NCBI GenBank assembly: GCA_004377355.1
Contig: SOIB01000205.1
Coordinates: 1 to 44,842, forward strand
From: Candidatus Stahliibacteriota bacterium
GTDB lineage: Bacteria; Hydrothermota; UBA3072
DNA length: 44,842 nucleotides
Direction of reading: 5' to 3'
This document shows, piece by piece, positions 30,809 to 41,032 of the stretch. The notes below the pieces were generated by a model. The model was not told where the DNA came from. It did no database searches and saw only the letters and a program-made list of their open reading frames with translations. A program made the position numbers and the translations under genes. The first letter of the stretch is position 1. Every line of letters begins with the position of its first letter.

Positions 30809-31300
30809 ATGTGGCCAATGATTATATTAGGAGCGATACAGGCGGGAGCCTCAATCTTTCAGGGAATAGCGCAAAGCCAGGCAGGAGAACAGAATGCCAG
30901 AGTTTTGGAGCAGCAGGCACAACTCAGAAGGGAAGAGGGAGAACTTGTAAGAAGATCCTTATTTGAAAGAGCAAGAAGAACAAGAGTTCAGGGAGAAGCC
31001 TTCGTAGGAAGCCAGAGAGCGGGCGTTGCAAGTGCAGGGGTATCCTTAGAGCAGGGAAGCCCTTTGGCTGTACTGGCTCAAACCAGGAAGTCAATAGCTA
31101 CAGATGTGGCAAGAACTAGAGAAGCAGGACAAAGAGCCTTTGCTCTCGGATTGAGTCAGGCAGATATATTAGGACAACAGGCAGATATTACCAGACAGTT
31201 TGGTACACAGCAGGCAATAGCTGGAGGGATTCAGGGAGGAACATCTTTTCTAGGAACTTTAAATCAGGCAAATATATATCAGAATTTCTGGCAGGGGTAA
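30809..31300 (+). CDS. Internal virion protein (T7 gp14-like)
   Basis: 163 residues. A hydrophobic N-terminus (MIILGAIQAGASIFQGIAQ) is followed by a long Arg/Glu/Gln-rich helix with GSQRAGVASAGVSLEQGSPL, common in small ejection proteins. It is likely ejected and inserts in the outer membrane at infection. First of three consecutive ejection genes. Confidence 0.7.
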   Translation: MWPMIILGAIQAGASIFQGIAQSQAGEQNARVLEQQAQLRREEGELVRRSLFERARRTRVQGEAFVGSQRAGVASAGVSLEQGSPLAVLAQTRKSIATDVARTREAGQRAFALGLSQADILGQQADITRQFGTQQAIAGGIQGGTSFLGTLNQANIYQNFWQG

Positions 31301-31303
31301 AAT

Positions 31304-33358
31304 GTGGCACGTATAGATATAAGAAGAACAGCGACAGTAGGAATCCCAACTCAACCGACAGAAGTAGCCGGTCCATTAGCAGCTCCTGTATCTCCTGTAA
31401 TCGGAGCAATAGGAGAGGCGGCAGGAAGAACAGCACAATTTGTTAAACAGTATCAACAGGCAGAATTCAATTTCATGGCAGTAGAAACAGATCTGGCAAT
31501 AAGTGAAGAGATGACTTTATATAATAAAGCTCTAAGAACAAATCCTATTCTTTCAGACCCATACGGTACTGATGATATTATCACTAAAAAAGAAAAACAC
31601 TGGTTAGCATTTTCAGAAAAGATACAGAAGAATATAATCAATAATATAGGTAATGAAAGACTTAGAAACGTGATGACTCAAAGGTGGAAAGGAAAAACAG
31701 AGGATATTAGAAACGATGTTATACAGTCTGCATTAGATACAAATATAGCGTATATGTCTAATAAGACTAATGATAATATAAGAAAGTTCGCTTCGGACAT
31801 ATTAACAGCAGATTCAGAAGCAGGAACTATGGTAGCTTCAGAATCTGCTGATACTGCAATAGCATTGGCACTATCTTCTGGATTCATAACTCAGGAACAA
31901 GCAGAAGATCATACTAGCTTTATAGATAGGAATGAAGTTCTTGCAGATGCAAAGTTTAGCAAATTAACTTTTACAGAAAGCAAAACCGCAGTAGAAGCTT
32001 CTAATCTTCCACAGGACAGAAAAGAAGAAGCTTTTCAAATTCTTAATGCAAATGAGCAGGAGAGAATAAGGTTAGAAAAAGAAGCATTGGCAGCCACTCA
32101 GGAATTAAATCTCGAAGATGGTTTTGGTGGTATAAGCACAAGGCAGATTAGTACCATGCCTGAACTTGACGCTATGCTTGCTGATGATGGTATATTTAAT
32201 GCTTTAAACTCTTCTCAAAGTGAAAAACTTAGAGCAGCACTTAGAAGGCAGAATTCAGATAGAGATAAAGGGGCAAAACCGGATGACCCGGCAGCTCTCA
32301 GAAGATTAGATGATGCTCTTATGGCAAATACAGATAGAGCACCTTATTTGAGAATTCTTTATGATAATGCGCCTTTTATTCAAGCTTCGACATATATAAA
32401 ATTTAGGGATTGGGCAGATAATCCTGCTTTCGGACGTAAAAATGAACAAGCAGTCTCTTTATATACAAAAGCCGTAGAAGATATGGGGAAGCAAGGCTTT
32501 TGGGGTAAAGACCCGCTAGATATATTATCAGGACAGAATGAGATGATGGAAGCGATGAGGGATTTACAATTTTCCGATGGATTAACAGCAGAAGAAATTG
32601 CTACAGAACAGGGGTTTACGGTAGATACAGCGAAACAACTCATAGCCAATTTCCAAGATCAAATTGTTAGTAACATTCTGAAAGATCAACCCATAAGAGA
32701 AGATGATGGGAACATCCATTGGACTGATATTGAAAAACTAATAAAACATGGGTTAGAAGGCAGGCTGGTAGGCAGGACAAATCTAGCAGAATTAGGCAAT
32801 TTCCTTACAGATCCAACAATGTCTACTGATACCCTTCAAGATAATGTTGCAAAAACAGTCTTCTTTAAAAATTCTTATGATGATTTATCGGGTGCAGAAA
32901 AAGATAGAGTTAATGTTACCGTTGTAGTCGGGCAGATGTCTAGAAAAGCTGAAGATATTTTTAAACTGGATTATCCTGGTGTTGATGCAATAATGGGAAT
33001 AGAGATTGAAACAAATCTTCCTACAGCAAGAACCGCAGACAATCTTTATAGACTCGAATTAGAAGGCAGAGAAGAAAAATGGAAAGTTTGGAATGGGCAA
33101 ATTGGTGAATATATTGAAGATGAATCTGTTCAATTACCAGAGACAAGTACAACAGAATCTTTTGAAGCTGTAAAATTATGGAGAAAGCTTCAAGAACTTT
33201 TAAAAAGAACTCCCGATATAGATATAGAACCACTACAATTAAGGGGAGATGTACGAGGCGAAAGATTAAGACAATTATTAGAAGTTGACGAACAGATAAT
33301 ACCTCAAGGGAACGCAAGCAGACCAACTAGAGGCAGAACAAGAGGAATAGGGCAATAA
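31304..33358 (+). CDS. Internal virion protein (T7 gp15-like)
   Basis: 684 residues starting at a GTG with AGGGG upstream. Mostly helical, with no Cys, as expected for T7 gp15-type core proteins that form the channel across the periplasm. Position between the small and the very large ejection proteins supports the call; sequence similarity to gp15 is not evident by eye. One-base overlap with the next gene (TAATG). Confidence 0.65.
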   Translation: MARIDIRRTATVGIPTQPTEVAGPLAAPVSPVIGAIGEAAGRTAQFVKQYQQAEFNFMAVETDLAISEEMTLYNKALRTNPILSDPYGTDDIITKKEKHWLAFSEKIQKNIINNIGNERLRNVMTQRWKGKTEDIRNDVIQSALDTNIAYMSNKTNDNIRKFASDILTADSEAGTMVASESADTAIALALSSGFITQEQAEDHTSFIDRNEVLADAKFSKLTFTESKTAVEASNLPQDRKEEAFQILNANEQERIRLEKEALAATQELNLEDGFGGISTRQISTMPELDAMLADDGIFNALNSSQSEKLRAALRRQNSDRDKGAKPDDPAALRRLDDALMANTDRAPYLRILYDNAPFIQASTYIKFRDWADNPAFGRKNEQAVSLYTKAVEDMGKQGFWGKDPLDILSGQNEMMEAMRDLQFSDGLTAEEIATEQGFTVDTAKQLIANFQDQIVSNILKDQPIREDDGNIHWTDIEKLIKHGLEGRLVGRTNLAELGNFLTDPTMSTDTLQDNVAKTVFFKNSYDDLSGAEKDRVNVTVVVGQMSRKAEDIFKLDYPGVDAIMGIEIETNLPTARTADNLYRLELEGREEKWKVWNGQIGEYIEDESVQLPETSTTESFEAVKLWRKLQELLKRTPDIDIEPLQLRGDVRGERLRQLLEVDEQIIPQGNASRPTRGRTRGIGQ

Positions 33359-36300
33359 TGCAGATAATAGAGTACGAAGCTGGGAAAGCACAACAAAATA
33401 ATATAGCTCCTGAACCAGTGAATTCAAAACTTCCGAAAAGAATAGAATTTACACCTCCGCAACCAGGACCGCCAAAGAAAAATCCTCAGATCATAGAATT
33501 TGGTCAATCTTTCGCACAGGCACAACAGGCAAATAATACAATAAGAAATTATCTTGAAAACGTAGATGATCCAATGAGTTCTATGTCTAAGATAAGAACA
33601 ACGATGATTATGTCTCAACAATTAGGGTTATCTCCAGATTATGTATATAATAATTATGATCAACTGACAGAAAAGATATCAGGTATTTCTAACAACCCGC
33701 AGAAATTCGGAGAATATATAGGTAATCAACTTAAAACAGGAAGAATATATATCAATCAGGTTGAACTATGGGCAGATATTAAGAATAATCCAGAATCAGA
33801 TAGAAGGGCTGCATGGTTTCAGGGAATAGAACTTCTTGAAAAACAAATTCCTCCGGTGGACATTTCTGATAAAGGATGGTTGACAGGAATGGTTGGTTCA
33901 ACGGCCAACCTTCTTCCTTATTCATGGGCCGTAGGTAAACATCTTGTTCCCGGAGCAATACTAGCTTTATTATCAAAAGGATTAATGGGAAAAGAGTCAA
34001 TCGGATTGGGATTGTCTATCTTAGCGAAATTTGCTATCACGGCGGGGAATGCAAATTCTTTTGGAGAATCATTAGACCTAGCAGGAGGGATAATATTTGG
34101 TGATCTTATGGAAATGAGAGATCCAGAGGGGAAGCCTGTAAATGAAGATATCGCTAGAACAGTAGCTAACTGGGGACAGATACCATATGCAGGACTTGAA
34201 TTCCTTGGTACTAAATTATTGGTTGCAGGAACAGGTCCTATATCCGATGCTCTGAAGAAAATAGGAGCAGCCAGAATAAAACCTTTTCTTGAAAGAGCTT
34301 CAGCAAGAGCTTTAAGTGGCTTAACTGTTGAAGGGGCTTTTAGGGGAGCTTTGGAAACACTGTCAAGAGGTGTTGTTAAAGTTGTAGGAACAGCGGTTGC
34401 CGGAACCGGAGAAGAAATATTTGAAGAACTTTCTCAGGAAATAATCCAGAGAACAGCTAATGAGATAGCCAAAGAGTTTACAAACGAACTAGAAGGTACA
34501 GAATTTGAACCGGAAGATTTAGAGGATTGGCAAAGTGCCATGATTGAAACTGTAAAACAGACAGCACAGGCTACTTTTCTATTACAACTTCCTAATATGG
34601 TGAGAGCAGGAACTCAGGCAGGAAGGATTGTTGCCAGAAAAGAAGAACAGATACAGATCGATAAAGAACTATTAGAAGAAGATGAAGTTATAGGATTTGC
34701 CTCAATCGCTACCGAAGAAGAATTTGATGAAGCAGTAGAAGTATGGTCAAGAGAAGAAGATTCCAGAGAACTTAAGAAACCGGTATTTACCGTGAGTGAA
34801 GAAGCAGTTAAAGCTCGGGCAGAAGATGGATCTTCTCTGGGGAATATAGATTATACCTTTGATGAAGAAGACAATATTTTAATAGATGAAATAAATCTGG
34901 AAGAAGGGATTGATATAGAGGTGGCAGATGATATGATGGATGCCATAAGAGAGAAATTCCCTGACAAGATAATTGTGGAACCTACAGAGATTTCTCCTGA
35001 AGATCTTTTAGGCAGAACTCTGCAAGATAGAGATCCGGTAATAAAAGAATATAATAAGATAATTGATGATCTTCAGACAGAAATAGAAACATCTGAAGCT
35101 TTCATTGAGGATGTTGATTCTCAAATACAGACTATTCAATCGGCCATTGAATCGACAGAAGATAACGAAGAGAAGCTTGAACTATTAGAGAGATTAGATG
35201 ATCTCAAGGAAGATCTTGAATTTGCCCAGATAGATCTTGATACCGGCATAACTTCCATAGAAAGAATTCAGGAAGAGAAATCAACTTTACTGAAAACAGA
35301 TCCTAAACCGGAATTTGAAATGGATTCTCAGGAATTTAGAGATGCCAACCCTATAGAAAAAATAAAGGGTGATTTTATTAAGACTAAACAGGGTAAAGAA
35401 TTTAGCAGAAAATTAAAAGAGAATTTTCCGGTAATGACACCGCAGGAGATCGAAGGGGCTGTGGAGCTCGTATCACTGAGAGCAAATAGACTTGATGTTT
35501 CACCGGTAAAATATATTAAAGATACCTTTGTAGAAGATATTTTTGCAAAACCTGGGGATAGTATAGATGTTCTGGGAAATAAGCATAAGGCGGGTGTTGA
35601 CTTTGCAGACGAAGGCAGGGCAATGCTTTTTGTAAAAGACACTTCTGATTTCTCTTCATGGGTTCATGAATTAGCTCACATTTTCAGAAGAGAATTAACT
35701 GAACAGGAATTAAATGTAGCTTCAGGATGGGCTACAAAAGAAGCAAGAAAACAACTGATTTCAAATTTAGCACAGGCCGAACTGTTAGAAGATCGTTTAG
35801 GTATAACCAAAGTAAAAAAAGAAATAGAATTATTAGAAACCGGAGAATGGACTAATTCTATGGAAGAAGTTTTTGCTGAAGGTTTTGAGAATTACATATG
35901 GGAAGGGAAGACGGATCAGGAAGGAATGAAATCCATTTTCCAGAAATTTGCCGAATACATGAGAAAAATCTATATTTCTTTCCGGGAATCACCACATATC
36001 ACAAAAGAAATGAAAATGCTGTTCGATGGCCTTTTATCGGAAGAAAGGCTGAAAGATTTAAATGATGGAACAACAGTTGAGATTACAAGAGAGAATGCCG
36101 AAGGTAAACTTTTTCAGACAGATAAGAAATTTGATTCAATGCCGGAGAAGGATCTTAATCAGTCAATTGAAGACTTTGGCTTAACTGAAGACATAAATGA
36201 AGCCGGTTATGTGCTTCCTGATGGTCGTATGCTGGACTTTACCGGAAGAAAGGGTTCAGAGGGTTATATTAAAGAGGGAGATCGCTATGTGGCAACTGGC

Positions 36301-39300
36301 AGAGATTATCTGGCAGGAAGAAGATTCGTATTTCATTCAGAAATACATACAGCAATAGAAGTATTTCTTGATATGGGTGGAGCCCGTGTGGATGCCAGAA
36401 ATGGATTTGCTGATCTAGGGGCATTACCGACTCCAGAACAATATAAACAAATCAGGAAAATAGTTGACCGTGGAGAGGTTCAGATAGAATTGGCCGATGG
36501 TACACGAAAGGATTATCTTATTTCTTCTGCCGGATTTACAAAAGTGAAAGCCCAGATAGACAGATTTTATGCCGGTAATTCAATAAATCGCAACGCTCTC
36601 TTCCAGCCGGATAAAGATGAATATGTTAAAAAGATAAAAGAAGCTGTAAATAAAGGATATGATGTTCCTATAAAAATACTTAAGCAATTTCCTGATGAAA
36701 AATGGGCGGTCGATGAAATAGAGAGAAGAAAGGATAATGCTGAAATGCTTTCTGATTTTGACTGGCTTACAGAAATGGCTCAAGGCTTTGATACTTATGA
36801 AGAATTTAAGGATGAAGCGGTATTCGGGACTCAGGACATAGGGGATAAATGGTTAGAGAATTTCTACGAAATAGCCAGACAGCAGATATCTACAATAGAT
36901 ATAAACGAAGGCAATAAACGATGGATTAAAAAACTCACAGATAGATATATTATTGATTCGATAATAGCAATGTCAAAAAATGTAAAGAAAGCCAGAGATG
37001 CAGGAGTTCCGGTAAGCTTAGTTGCACAGGCAGAAAGATACAAAACAAAGAAAACAATAAACGATTCTCAGATAGTTTTAATCAGGAAGATCTATAAGAA
37101 CAATCCGGCGAAGATGCGGGAGTTTGTAGGAGAATTTGGGGGCGATAAAACAGAACTAAAGAAATTACAGAAAGAAAGAGAATTTGCCAGAGAATTCGAA
37201 ATAGTCGATGAAATGAAAAGACCCGAACCTTTCGCTAAGAATAGATATAAGATATTAAGAGAACTGGAAGATGTAAGATTACAGGGCAAGGTTAGAGACG
37301 GATCTTTGACTCTTGAAGAAATTGACATTATTCTTGCCGAATCTGAAAAAGTTATCAGAGATGATAATGATCAGATAAAAAAGCTCACTAAAGAATTTGC
37401 CAGAACTAGAAGTGAAGCAGTAAAGGCAGCAATCAAAAAAACCAAGGATGAGCGGAATAAACACTATAAAGATAGGGATTCCAAGAGAAAACTGAAACAG
37501 CACATAAGGGATTTAGGGAAATATATATCAAGACCTATCCCTACTACTGTAGCAATTGAACAGAGATTGATTATTGAAAGCCTGAGAAAAACAGTCGATC
37601 CTCATTTCAGGACTGATATAACCATAGTTAAAAGAGAAATAGATAAGGTTATAGCCGGGGATCTGACAGCAAAAGAACTCGGGATTACACAGAAGAAGCT
37701 TGAATCCCTAAACAAAAAAAGTCTTGGAGAAATCAGCGTTGAAGAACTTGAGAATATGAAGAGTCAGATAAAGGGATTGATCAATATTGGAAAGGCAATA
37801 AAGGCAGCCAGGAAGGAAGCTAAAGAAACTAAAGATTTATCACTAGTTGAAGCTTTTAATAATGCCATGACCAAAGGAAAAGCTATCCCTGATCAGCCTC
37901 CTTTTGTATCTGAAAAAAGGAATTTGAAAGATATACCTGAAGAATTCTATTTAGGCAACATGAGACTTGCACGGGTGGCTGATATGATGGACGGCGGGAT
38001 AGGAATTAAGGGTGGAGATTTTAAGGGTCCTATCCATGATTTCTTTGTCAATGATTTTGACGATGCCACTAACGCAGAGCTTGAAGAGTTCTTTAAAAGA
38101 AGAGATGCATGGGAAGCAAAATATAATGAACTGGGTATAACAGCAAAGGAATTGAGTAAAGTATATGAAATATCCGGTTTAAAAATAACAGCAGCAGAAA
38201 TAGCAGGAGTTTATGCTTTTTATAGAAATGAGAAGGCAAGAGGACATGTTGAGTTCGGAAACGGAATAACAGAGAATATGCGGAATGAAATGGTCCAGGC
38301 AATTCCTGAAAAAATATTAAGAATGGCCGATTATATGATAGAAGATTTCAGTGGAGATAATTTTGAAAGACTCAGGGATGCGAGAAGGGTTGATGAAAAC
38401 AGGGAAACAAAAAGAGAAGATAATTATATGCCCATACATACCCTGTCCATGTTCTCTACAGGAGTTGAGGCCGAATTAAGTAATCGGGACTTTAAAAGAA
38501 AAACTTTAAAAAAGAAATTCCTGCTGGAAAGGAAAAACATAAGTGAAGAAAGTCATAAAGAAATAGGCGGGATAGAGCTGGATATTTTTTCAACATGGGA
38601 AGCTGACGTAAGAGATCATGAACACTATATAGCCCATGCTGATATAATATCAAGAGCAAACAGAATTTTATCTAACAGTGATTTTAAAGCAGCTACAAGA
38701 GCTACAGGTTTTAAACTCCATGCGAATGAGTTGCAGCAATATGTTAATAGGGTTGCTAATCCGAGCATAAACAAATCTCACACAGTCTGGAACAGGGCGG
38801 TAAGACATTTAAGAAGATCCAGTTCTATAGCTTATCTTTCTTTTAATGTTGTCACCATGATGAAGCAGGCCCCTTCTATTGCTTTATTTATGGGATATTC
38901 TTCACCGGCTGATTTATTGTCAGGAATGTATCAGACGATTACAGCTTTTGAGAAGACAAGGGAGATCATGGAACGACTGGCTCCACAGATGAGAGAAAGA
39001 TCAGTTGAAAGATATATTGATGAATTAAAGAAAGCGGCAAATAAAGATTTTCTAAAAATTGTAGAGAAAGTTGGGCTTGCAGGAATGAAGGGAATTATCA
39101 AGACAGACCAGTTGGTAGTGACTGCCGGATGGAAGGCTGTTTATGATAAAAACAGAAGAAGCATGTCTAAAGAAGATGCAGCCAGAATTGCTACAAGAGC
39201 TGTATTGAATACACAACCGGCTTCTTCAGCTAAAGATGTTGCAAGGATATATGCCGAAGATAACTTTCTTTCTATCTTTCTACAGTTTACAAATCAGCTT

Positions 39301-39783
39301 AACCAGATATTCAACATAGCAACATACGATGCTCCGCAGGCTTTACTGCATCATCATTTCGGTAAAATGTCTGGATTATATATGGGTCTGACTATTTCCG
39401 CATTGGCCATGTGGATGATTGCTAACAGAAGACTGCCAAGGGATGATGAGGATTTTAGAGAAGTTTTTACAGATCAGGTCGTGAATTCCCTACCGGTATT
39501 CGGCAGAGTGGCAAGTAGTGAAATGGATGGATTTAATTATACCTTGCCGATACTAACGCCTGTAACAAAGGGTATAAGAGGTTTATCATTAGCAGGGAAA
39601 GCCTTGTTCGGGGAAGAATTGTCAGAGAAGGAACTGGAAAGAATGATATTTAGCATGTATGAAGCGGTAGGTACCGGAGTCGGGATACCGTATATAGGAC
39701 CTAAAAGAATATATGAAGGCATAAAAAATAAAAAGCCTTTACAGTACATAATGTTTGGAGGTGAAATAGATGATACAGAATGA
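33358..39783 (+). CDS. Giant ejection protein (T7 gp16-like) with HELAH metallopeptidase motif
   Basis: 2141 residues, the largest product in the window. Hydrophobic segments near 181-230; a charged coiled coil around 560-650; a metallopeptidase-type motif HELAH (770-774) within a domain like those ejected by other phages; a segment (about 950-1080: LPDGRMLDFTGRKG, then HTAIEVFLDMGG) typical of large polyvalent proteins; and a conserved C-terminal domain (about 1820-2060) with a membrane-like helix (GLTISALAMWMIA). It probably travels into the cell with the DNA as part of the ejection channel and may carry enzyme activities. Metallopeptidase activity is inferred; no third ligand was identified. 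Confidence 0.75.
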   Translation: MQIIEYEAGKAQQNNIAPEPVNSKLPKRIEFTPPQPGPPKKNPQIIEFGQSFAQAQQANNTIRNYLENVDDPMSSMSKIRTTMIMSQQLGLSPDYVYNNYDQLTEKISGISNNPQKFGEYIGNQLKTGRIYINQVELWADIKNNPESDRRAAWFQGIELLEKQIPPVDISDKGWLTGMVGSTANLLPYSWAVGKHLVPGAILALLSKGLMGKESIGLGLSILAKFAITAGNANSFGESLDLAGGIIFGDLMEMRDPEGKPVNEDIARTVANWGQIPYAGLEFLGTKLLVAGTGPISDALKKIGAARIKPFLERASARALSGLTVEGAFRGALETLSRGVVKVVGTAVAGTGEEIFEELSQEIIQRTANEIAKEFTNELEGTEFEPEDLEDWQSAMIETVKQTAQATFLLQLPNMVRAGTQAGRIVARKEEQIQIDKELLEEDEVIGFASIATEEEFDEAVEVWSREEDSRELKKPVFTVSEEAVKARAEDGSSLGNIDYTFDEEDNILIDEINLEEGIDIEVADDMMDAIREKFPDKIIVEPTEISPEDLLGRTLQDRDPVIKEYNKIIDDLQTEIETSEAFIEDVDSQIQTIQSAIESTEDNEEKLELLERLDDLKEDLEFAQIDLDTGITSIERIQEEKSTLLKTDPKPEFEMDSQEFRDANPIEKIKGDFIKTKQGKEFSRKLKENFPVMTPQEIEGAVELVSLRANRLDVSPVKYIKDTFVEDIFAKPGDSIDVLGNKHKAGVDFADEGRAMLFVKDTSDFSSWVHELAHIFRRELTEQELNVASGWATKEARKQLISNLAQAELLEDRLGITKVKKEIELLETGEWTNSMEEVFAEGFENYIWEGKTDQEGMKSIFQKFAEYMRKIYISFRESPHITKEMKMLFDGLLSEERLKDLNDGTTVEITRENAEGKLFQTDKKFDSMPEKDLNQSIEDFGLTEDINEAGYVLPDGRMLDFTGRKGSEGYIKEGDRYVATGRDYLAGRRFVFHSEIHTAIEVFLDMGGARVDARNGFADLGALPTPEQYKQIRKIVDRGEVQIELADGTRKDYLISSAGFTKVKAQIDRFYAGNSINRNALFQPDKDEYVKKIKEAVNKGYDVPIKILKQFPDEKWAVDEIERRKDNAEMLSDFDWLTEMAQGFDTYEEFKDEAVFGTQDIGDKWLENFYEIARQQISTIDINEGNKRWIKKLTDRYIIDSIIAMSKNVKKARDAGVPVSLVAQAERYKTKKTINDSQIVLIRKIYKNNPAKMREFVGEFGGDKTELKKLQKEREFAREFEIVDEMKRPEPFAKNRYKILRELEDVRLQGKVRDGSLTLEEIDIILAESEKVIRDDNDQIKKLTKEFARTRSEAVKAAIKKTKDERNKHYKDRDSKRKLKQHIRDLGKYISRPIPTTVAIEQRLIIESLRKTVDPHFRTDITIVKREIDKVIAGDLTAKELGITQKKLESLNKKSLGEISVEELENMKSQIKGLINIGKAIKAARKEAKETKDLSLVEAFNNAMTKGKAIPDQPPFVSEKRNLKDIPEEFYLGNMRLARVADMMDGGIGIKGGDFKGPIHDFFVNDFDDATNAELEEFFKRRDAWEAKYNELGITAKELSKVYEISGLKITAAEIAGVYAFYRNEKARGHVEFGNGITENMRNEMVQAIPEKILRMADYMIEDFSGDNFERLRDARRVDENRETKREDNYMPIHTLSMFSTGVEAELSNRDFKRKTLKKKFLLERKNISEESHKEIGGIELDIFSTWEADVRDHEHYIAHADIISRANRILSNSDFKAATRATGFKLHANELQQYVNRVANPSINKSHTVWNRAVRHLRRSSSIAYLSFNVVTMMKQAPSIALFMGYSSPADLLSGMYQTITAFEKTREIMERLAPQMRERSVERYIDELKKAANKDFLKIVEKVGLAGMKGIIKTDQLVVTAGWKAVYDKNRRSMSKEDAARIATRAVLNTQPASSAKDVARIYAEDNFLSIFLQFTNQLNQIFNIATYDAPQALLHHHFGKMSGLYMGLTISALAMWMIANRRLPRDDEDFREVFTDQVVNSLPVFGRVASSEMDGFNYTLPILTPVTKGIRGLSLAGKALFGEELSEKELERMIFSMYEAVGTGVGIPYIGPKRIYEGIKNKKPLQYIMFGGEIDDTE

Positions 39784-41014
39784 TATATTATATTTACCAT
39801 ATGATTGCGATGGGGTAGTAGAAGAATTTAATATTACACCGTTGGAATATCTTAAAACGGCCGAAAATATAGCTGTTTATTATACTGTAATAGCGACAGG
39901 AGCAGAATATCCTCTGGTAAAAGATACCAACTACACAGTCGATACAGTAGCAGATACAATAACCACTATTACCGGAGATATAACAGGACTCGGTTCTACT
40001 TCCAGCCCTTATGCTTCAGGCATAAAACTGACAATAAAACTGGATGCTCCCTATACGCAATTGACCGACATAACAAGCAATGCTAATTATGATCCTGAAA
40101 ATCTCGAACAGACTTATGACAAAAATACAATCCTGACAAAACAGAATAAAGACGGAGTAGACCGGTCTGTAAAACTTCAGGAATCGGATGTAGGAATATC
40201 TATGATCATGCCTCCTATTGATGATCTTAAGGGTGGTGTTTTAGGTTTCCATATTACCACAGGTGAACCGGAAGTTCATCCGGGATTTATCCCAAGACAA
40301 TATGATGCAGGATATACCTATTCTACTAATGATATAATTCAGGCAGATGGATTATTTTATATTGCTCTACAGTCAACACTAGGAAATGATCCTGTAGTGG
40401 GAGCTTACTGGGGGCTTTACAATCTTCAGAATATAAATGCTTGGGATAATGGCACAACTTATGCCTTGGATGCGGTCGTATCTTACCTTGGGGACCTTTA
40501 TATTTCTTTACAGGCGAGCAATATTGGGAATACTCCCTCTTCTTCCCCTGCATATTGGGAATATTGGCAGAACGCAGATAAAGTTAATATAACAGATTCA
40601 GGAGGATATTTTACAGGAACAGAAGTTGAAACAGCTTTACAGGAAGTAGGACCAGTAGTAGGAAATGTTGATCAGGATGTTAAGACTTCATCCTCTCCAA
40701 CCTTCAATGGGATTCAGACGGATAATATTGTCCTAAAAACAAAAGTTATAGAAATTGGCGATTGGGATATGGATACAGATATTACCGCAATTGTAACTCA
40801 CAATCTTAATAATTATAAAAATATAAGGAGCTTAAACGTTACAGTTAGAGATGATGCAGATACCCTCTATAGCTCTTTAACAGAATCCCCTCATACTTCA
40901 GGAGGAGCGACTATATCTGTTAGAAGAGCGGCAACAGGAAGTATGTTTGATAATGTTAATTATAACGCAACCGGGTTTAATAGAGGGTGGGTAACAATAA
41001 CTGCTGAAGTATAA
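39770..41014 (+). CDS. Tail fibre protein with T7-type N-terminus
   Basis: 414 residues, overlapping the ejection gene by 14 bases. The N-terminal 150 residues are like the T7 gp17 anchor (VVEEFNITPLEYLKTAENI, NYDPENLEQTYDKN) that attaches fibres to the tail. Residues about 174-258 contain two W/Y..Y....D.V...G..Y repeats like carbohydrate-binding modules. Beta-rich C-terminus. Probably a short fibre on which the following adhesin proteins dock. Confidence 0.75.
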   Translation: MIQNDILYLPYDCDGVVEEFNITPLEYLKTAENIAVYYTVIATGAEYPLVKDTNYTVDTVADTITTITGDITGLGSTSSPYASGIKLTIKLDAPYTQLTDITSNANYDPENLEQTYDKNTILTKQNKDGVDRSVKLQESDVGISMIMPPIDDLKGGVLGFHITTGEPEVHPGFIPRQYDAGYTYSTNDIIQADGLFYIALQSTLGNDPVVGAYWGLYNLQNINAWDNGTTYALDAVVSYLGDLYISLQASNIGNTPSSSPAYWEYWQNADKVNITDSGGYFTGTEVETALQEVGPVVGNVDQDVKTSSSPTFNGIQTDNIVLKTKVIEIGDWDMDTDITAIVTHNLNNYKNIRSLNVTVRDDADTLYSSLTESPHTSGGATISVRRAATGSMFDNVNYNATGFNRGWVTITAEV

Positions 41015-41032
41015 AAGAGGGAAGAAGAAATA

